From: Dichomitus squalens LYAD-421 SS1 | Taxonomy: Eukaryota; Basidiomycota; Agaricomycetes; Polyporales; Polyporaceae | Assembly (NCBI RefSeq): GCF_000275845.1 | Contig: NW_006766930.1 | Location: 1 to 64,000, forward strand | DNA length: 64,000 bases | Direction: 5' to 3' | Shown here: piece by piece, positions 58,534 through 64,000 of the stretch | Position numbering within the stretch: the first letter of the stretch is position 1 | How the letters are laid out: each line of letters opens with the position of its first letter | Made by a program: the position numbers and the translations under genes | The notes under the pieces: generated by a model | What the model was told of the DNA's origin: nothing | Seen by the model: only the letters and a program-made list of their open reading frames with translations | Databases searched by the model: none

Positions 58534-61003
58534 TATCAGCTCTCAGGCCTCAGGCTTCGTATTCCCAACTTGATGGGATCCTGGGATTGCGAGCCAAAAC
58601 GTAACTCGGAAAGTGTATTCGCAAGATTGGGTTTGTGCCGCAGTCAACGTCGACCTGAAGGGCATCCTGCTACAGACTTCAAGTCAGGAATAGTGGTATT
58701 GGAGTGAATGGGCAGTGAAAGATCGGAGTCTTGCTCAATGAAGAAGCGTAGGAGGTAGTAGCATGAATCCGCTATGTAGGGTTACGAGTGGTCTAGACTC
58801 CGGGCTCACCTCAGCTGCCACTCGAGTCAGACCGTGGGGTGAGGACCAGCGCTAATTCGGGATGAACCGGGACCATCCAGAAATCAGATACTACACAGTC
58901 GGCGGTCACTTTCATCTTGACATAGCCATCATCTTACAGATGCATCACAACGAATATGACTCGACACCGGGACTGAGTGTCTACTAGCACTCTCAAAGCG
59001 AACCTGAGGAGAACAGTATATGGAAAGTAAGCCGCCATTCAGGATGAACTTGCGCTTTCGGGCGAGTGTGAACTTCAGACTGCGGTGTTCTAGATCGTCA
59101 TCCTACGAGGGCAGTCCCGCAGTGGTTGTGCCGAGCGTATTCAGTCTCCGTGAGGGGACTATACTATGCAACAGGAATAGGACTGGCCACAATATGATCG
59201 AGTCTATCATACGGAAACTCGATTCCCTCAGCAATCGGATATTAGTCTCGTTGTCATGTATGGATCCCGTGATGCCCCTTTGAGAGGGGAGACGATACGC
59301 CGTGGACCTACTAGTATGTATAAGATGAATGGCGCACGGACTGTGAGTTGCCAATGCGACTATATCCTAGTTTGTGGGTGTTATGCATTTAGAATCGCAG
59401 TATATTTGGGAAATACTTGGGTGGACTATGCAAAGTGACGAGATCATTGTCACCTGACACATTCCTTGGAGCGAGACCCGCAGCTCGATGTCACGGCGAG
59501 GCCCTGACGCTCAATCTGCTTTCTAGAATTCTGGCTCGACGTCAGGTCTTAGAGACTTGTAACGAGACACGGAAATCGCTTCGTACCGGGCCTATAATCT
59601 GCACTGAAGCAAGATGCCCTTCGTGAAACACTCCCTGAATGCTTCAACGCGACTGTCAACAGACAGTATCGTTGTGTGAGACGATCGTCAGATCCTTTTC
59701 GGCTTCGACTTGCCAAAAATGGAGAGAGACACAATTTACGTCTACGGTGACATGGCTGTACAACACGCCATGAAAGATGGCAGACATAATTGCGAACTGC
59801 AATGTGTTAGAGAGAAAACTCACGCATCAAGTTATCCTCATCTCCCTCTATGCCCCTAGCTGAGTCGCACATTGTGAGCCTTCCCGCGGCGCTCCGAAGG
59901 ACAGCGTTGGGGCTAATCCTAGCGTGCTTTAACGTAACGTGAGCAAAGGCGATCGACGTCATCACGCACAGGCAACGAGCTATAGGTTCATCATTGAACA
60001 TCCAGAACACTGAGAATGTAGTCTGGGGAAAGAGAAACATCAGACAAGCTTATCGCTGCGAAAGCGAACTGCGAATATAAGTCACCTTCATGACCACTGC
60101 ACCGACATCGTCCGTGGATTCGAGGCAACATCATTGGCTCCTGCAAATCCATTGAGATTCAGCACAACCCGTGACGTAAAAGCTTACAGTTAGGGTCGCA
60201 CAAATCAATGTGTGGGTTTGCTGTAGTCCGGGACTTCCGTAATCGATACCGCAGATCTGGTCCGCGGGTAAGCATAGTGGTGCTAGACACAGGTGATGAG
60301 ATGACATATATGGCGACAACCAACTTACTTGCAAAGCGGTGGAGATCATGGGGTCGAACCTGGCTTGGAGAGTACACGTACCACTGACCGGCCCCAAGTT
60401 GTCCCCTATAGGAATTCTCCAACCCGTATTCGGTGAGTTCATTGCACTACAGGCAAGTATATCGGCTATACAAACAAGCTCCGATGCCAGTCGGCTCTAC
60501 GCCTATCCTACCGCCTTCGATGATCGAGGATCGCAGGTTGGGTAAGTGGATCTCTGGGAGAAATCCGCACCTACTCCACGTCTATGAGCCATCGGCGGAT
60601 CCCCCTGAGGGGCTCCGGTACGGGCTCTGCGTTACGCACTGAGAGACTGGTGGCGTCTGCTAACCGGCCTGCGCGGTCTGAGTATCACCGCATGAGTATC
60701 GCTCGCTCGAGACGAGGGTTATAACTCGACGCTATACGTACCACTATTCACGATATCTACTGTGACGTACGCTACGCAGTTGCACCCGTGATCCTAGCAC
60801 CATGTGAAGATGAGCGTCCAGATAGACTCAGAATCAGTCGCACTTATATCTCTCGCCCATCGTCAGCCACGAATGCCATTTGTCCATAGGCGTGATCAGC
60901 ACCTCAGCGCCCACGGACCAGTCGTCGACTCGGAGTATCATCCAAGAAGAGACCCTCGACGATGGGGTGCCAAGGTGGCAGAAGACCCTTGCGTCGGGAG
61001 CAT

Positions 61004-61033
61004 CTAAAGTCCGACCCCTAAAGTCCGACCCCC
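61004..61033. repeat. 15-base tandem repeat
   Basis: Two copies of CTAAAGTCCGACCCC-like sequence in direct succession. Confidence 0.85.
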
Positions 61034-64000
61034 TCGCATTCAACCATGGTTCCCGCGGCAGAAGACGTACACGCACCGGTGGATACGACAGACATGATTC
61101 GAGCTAGCGAGAAGACTAATCCGATATCGTATGAGGGGATCCTGCTAACTGCGACGACCAGGAGTTCGGCGTTCTCGTACCTATTCCAGTGTTCTGGTTC
61201 TGCTACGCAGATTGAGCGGAGTTGCTTCGTTATGATTGGAGCGAGAAAGCTAGTTGTGGACAACTTGCCTCGTCTACGTGCTGCATCGAGTCACCACGCC
61301 ACCGCCACAATGGTTGTCGGGCGCTCGTCCCCATTAGGGATGTCTCAGAACGTCGTCGGCCGCTGGGAGACGCAAACGCTTACCCCAGCCAGTGGTTGCA
61401 CTGGAATATCCTCCGATAAGGCGTATAGATAGTGATGGATGAAGAGCTGAATCTGACCATTTCGCCAGCGGCACCATAATATACGAAGTGGCAACTCGCG
61501 TTGAACACGGCTTTATAAAACAGATATTGTCACTGGCGTCTTACAGGACTAGTCGTAGTAGACGGCCCAGCTCGGGCAAGAAGTCTGACATGGAGTCTCT
61601 GAGTTCATTGGCTTCTTGCCTCGAAGGTACACAGTTCATCGGCCCGGTTACGATGCCACGTCGGAGCTCATCAAAGCACGATGGCTGACAGCGCGGACAG
61701 AACCCTCGTGACATCGCCGCCGAGCCCCCCATTCTGGATCATTTACCGCAGCATGTAAATGTCCTCGTGTTATCCACAGAACCCTAAATGCCCGTCCATA
61801 CGTTCGTGGTATGCTATACATATGCACGCCGTGAATTGGACTATTCAATGTATGAAATCACGGGCTCACCAAAAAACAAAGTGTGGCCGCCGCGTCGTTG
61901 TTTCGGGTTGCATAGCACAAGAAGAGCCTAACGACGAGGATAGAAGGTCAAAAGAATCGTCCGAACAGAAACGCAGAACAAGGTCGGCGCGGAGCCCACA
62001 CGATGACCGTCCTTCGCCGCTTAGTGGAAGGCTGGGTGACTGTCTGAGGGCGATGGACGGAAGGCAGCACGCAATCTGTCATCCAGGGTGCCTGGTACAT
62101 ATCAGATCGCGCATGCGACGCTGCGAATGACGGGACGAGAAAGCACCAGATCGCGCTGGGGTGACGAACCTACCATCTATATCAGCGGCTTCCAGTTGGT
62201 CGGCCGGTATGCGCCAGCGCGGTGCGCCAGGGTGGATGATATTGGGTCGCGATCGTGAGGTGTCTGGCAAAGAATAAGCCTTGAACCGCTGCGCTGTCGT
62301 AGGAGCGGGGTTTGTTAGATACGAAGCATGCTTCACGGGTTGGAGAATAGCCATCGTACTCCAAGCTCCTCCTGTCGCGCGACGTAGCCACATGACATTA
62401 TTTTACGACTCCATACGGATAGTAAGTCGTGCGGTGAGCATGTGAGGATGGGGGACATGATAACCCACCGAAAACCACATCCAGGCAGCTTGTTTCCGGT
62501 CTCAGCGCGAACCATTACGGGCAGCGCCGCTCCAGAGTTCTCGGAAGCGATGTCCCGCGAAGGTGTAACGACGCAATGGAAGCTAGGCACGTTCTCAGCA
62601 GATCCCTGCATACGGTCGTGGGTCAGCAGACTCCTCATGCGAACCGACACAGAAGCGCTTCACCTTCCCTCCCCGAAGATAGGCGGAGCCGAATCACCAA
62701 CCATACCCGCTGGGGCCACGGAACGGAATAGCAAGACACGGCGATGATATGGAGAGTCTCCCCAATGTAGGGACTGTGGTGCCGACGGCGAACGACCTCG
62801 GCACCAATCGCTCCGATGGTTTGGTCCAGCCGTGACATAGGCGCTGGTCCGTCTTGCACAGCGTAGCTGGTCAGCTAGTTAGCAACTTTACCTCCGGTGT
62901 ATATTCTTTGCAAGGGGATGTTGGTGTCGCGTATCACCTTGCGGATCCCTTCGAGAAGTCTCTCGGCGCGATTCTACACTCATAGTTGTGCACGACTACC
63001 TTCAAGTCGTGGGAGTGAAGGACTGTACGCAGCTCGCAACAGGAGTTGCGAAGACGTAAAACGACCCATGCTATCGCGCTCCGGAAGAGCCAGTGGCAAG
63101 CAAGCCGTAGACATGACGTCGAGAGGATGCTGATTTCCCAGATGTCAGCATGGTTCTGCGCGGGCCGAGGTCCTGTGCTGACATGCAGCCGGGAACCTAG
63201 AGACACCCTGTGTGCTGCCACAGACGCTGAAATGCGGGCCTCAGACCCCAAAATTTCAGTGCACTCTCTGTCCCGGTGAGGCACCGCTTCACGCCGCCTG
63301 TGTGGATACGATTCAGCTGAAGACTTCGCTCAGACTCGAGGACAACGTCAATCGTCACTGAAATTGGGTTTACCTGCAGTAGGAGACCATCTGTCAGGAA
63401 CCTAGACCATCGCGCCGTGGGTGAGTACCCCGTGGTGGCTTGCTTCAAACCTTGTTGTAGGCCCATACTCGTGTGCGCAGAGCGGTGCTGTGGGGTTAGG
63501 ACTGCTCTTAACAGCTGCCTTAGGAAAGCTTGCCTGAGGATCGTGTGGCTCGGTTCCAAATTGATATTTAGGGCCCTGACTAGATGTCCCTCCATCGTCT
63601 GCCATGGTCTACCGACGGCAGAAAGGGACCCGAAGATGAAAGCCGATGACTGTCAGCAGTGGAATCCCGAGGATCAGAGCGGAACGAATTGCCGACGTTG
63701 TAAGGAGAGCTTTGACAGATTATATCACCGCCGACCGGTTGATCAGCTCAGCCAACGTTTTCCAGACTGGTTTCACGATGAGAGCACATGCGTAGTACAG
63801 CCAAGAGCCGCAAGTGAAACGTGAGCTGCATCATCGTCTAGCGGCCACGACTGCTTCCGACGGGCGGTTTACGTTTCGCTAAATATAATGATTCGTTACG
63901 ACACGAATTTCACCCCATTGTTTGTGTGGCGCAGCGCGTGCACTTGGAGTCTACTCAATCATATCAGTTTAGTACTTAGGCCCTCGACGACTGACAGCGA

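Larger units (their letters stand above)
54744..64000. other. gene-free, apparently decayed region
   Basis: More than 9 kb in which all frames on both strands are short and interrupted and none shows a domain I know. Small direct repeats occur at 56868-56894 and 61004-61033, and a tRNA-like relic at 58452-58533. The composition appears nearer 50% GC than the gene-rich part, by impression. It may be old repeat sequence degraded by mutation, or a region with very diverged genes. Confidence 0.5.

Noticed and set aside
1..64000. CRISPR arrays or bacterial operons
   Set aside because: No regularly spaced direct repeats were seen, and the gene structure is eukaryotic throughout.

Overview
This window is nuclear DNA of a filamentous basidiomycete, most likely an Agaricomycete. 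The evidence is compact multi-exon genes with introns of about 50-70 bases, GT-AG junctions that can be placed by protein continuity, and several gene families typical of mushroom-forming fungi: EF-hand/ZZ proteins, F-box/WD40 proteins, BTB proteins and small secreted proteins. No organism name can be read from the sequence. Every exon boundary given here was inferred by eye from splice motifs and family conservation.

Layout. 0.5-2.1 kb: mitochondrial methionyl-tRNA formyltransferase. 3.0-7.9 kb: a large EF-hand/ZZ-finger protein. 8.9-10.1 kb: a decayed partial copy of the formyltransferase locus. 10.5-12.4 kb: a small secreted protein and a BTB protein. 13.7-16.1 kb: two tandem secreted GH25 lysozymes, followed by a decayed copy of the 3' part of a YVH1 phosphatase gene (16.2-17.3 kb). 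18.3-20.4 kb: an uncharacterised helical protein. 20.8-25.0 kb: a broken F-box/WD40 gene interrupted by a transposon that contains an assembly gap. 26.0-28.8 kb: a second WD40 gene facing the first tail to tail. 29.2-31.7 kb: a decayed GH25 3' end followed by an intact YVH1 gene.

The rest of the gene-rich part is housekeeping: a coiled-coil protein (32.0-33.4), an unknown gene (35.0-35.8), SEC24 of the COPII coat (36.2-39.4), a protein methyltransferase (39.7-40.7), the splicing factor BUD13 (40.8-41.9), an F-box protein (42.9-44.5), an alpha/beta hydrolase (45.8-46.9), L-fuconate dehydratase (47.8-49.7), an unknown gene (50.1-51.3), a secreted M28 peptidase (51.6-53.2) and an LRR-like/F-box-like protein (53.6-54.7). 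From about 54.75 kb to the end I recognise no gene, only stop-ridden reading frames and a tRNA-like relic.

The main theme is local duplication followed by decay. A convergent GH25-YVH1 block exists twice. In one copy only the GH25 gene survives, in the other only YVH1. The formyltransferase locus has a deleted second copy, and the WD40 genes form an inverted paralogous pair. The most striking single object is an element of about 1.06 kb, after correcting an apparent scaffolding artefact. It has imperfect 32-base terminal inverted repeats, carries a tRNA-like pol III module, and sits inside a WD40 codon run whose reading frame is restored by its precise removal.
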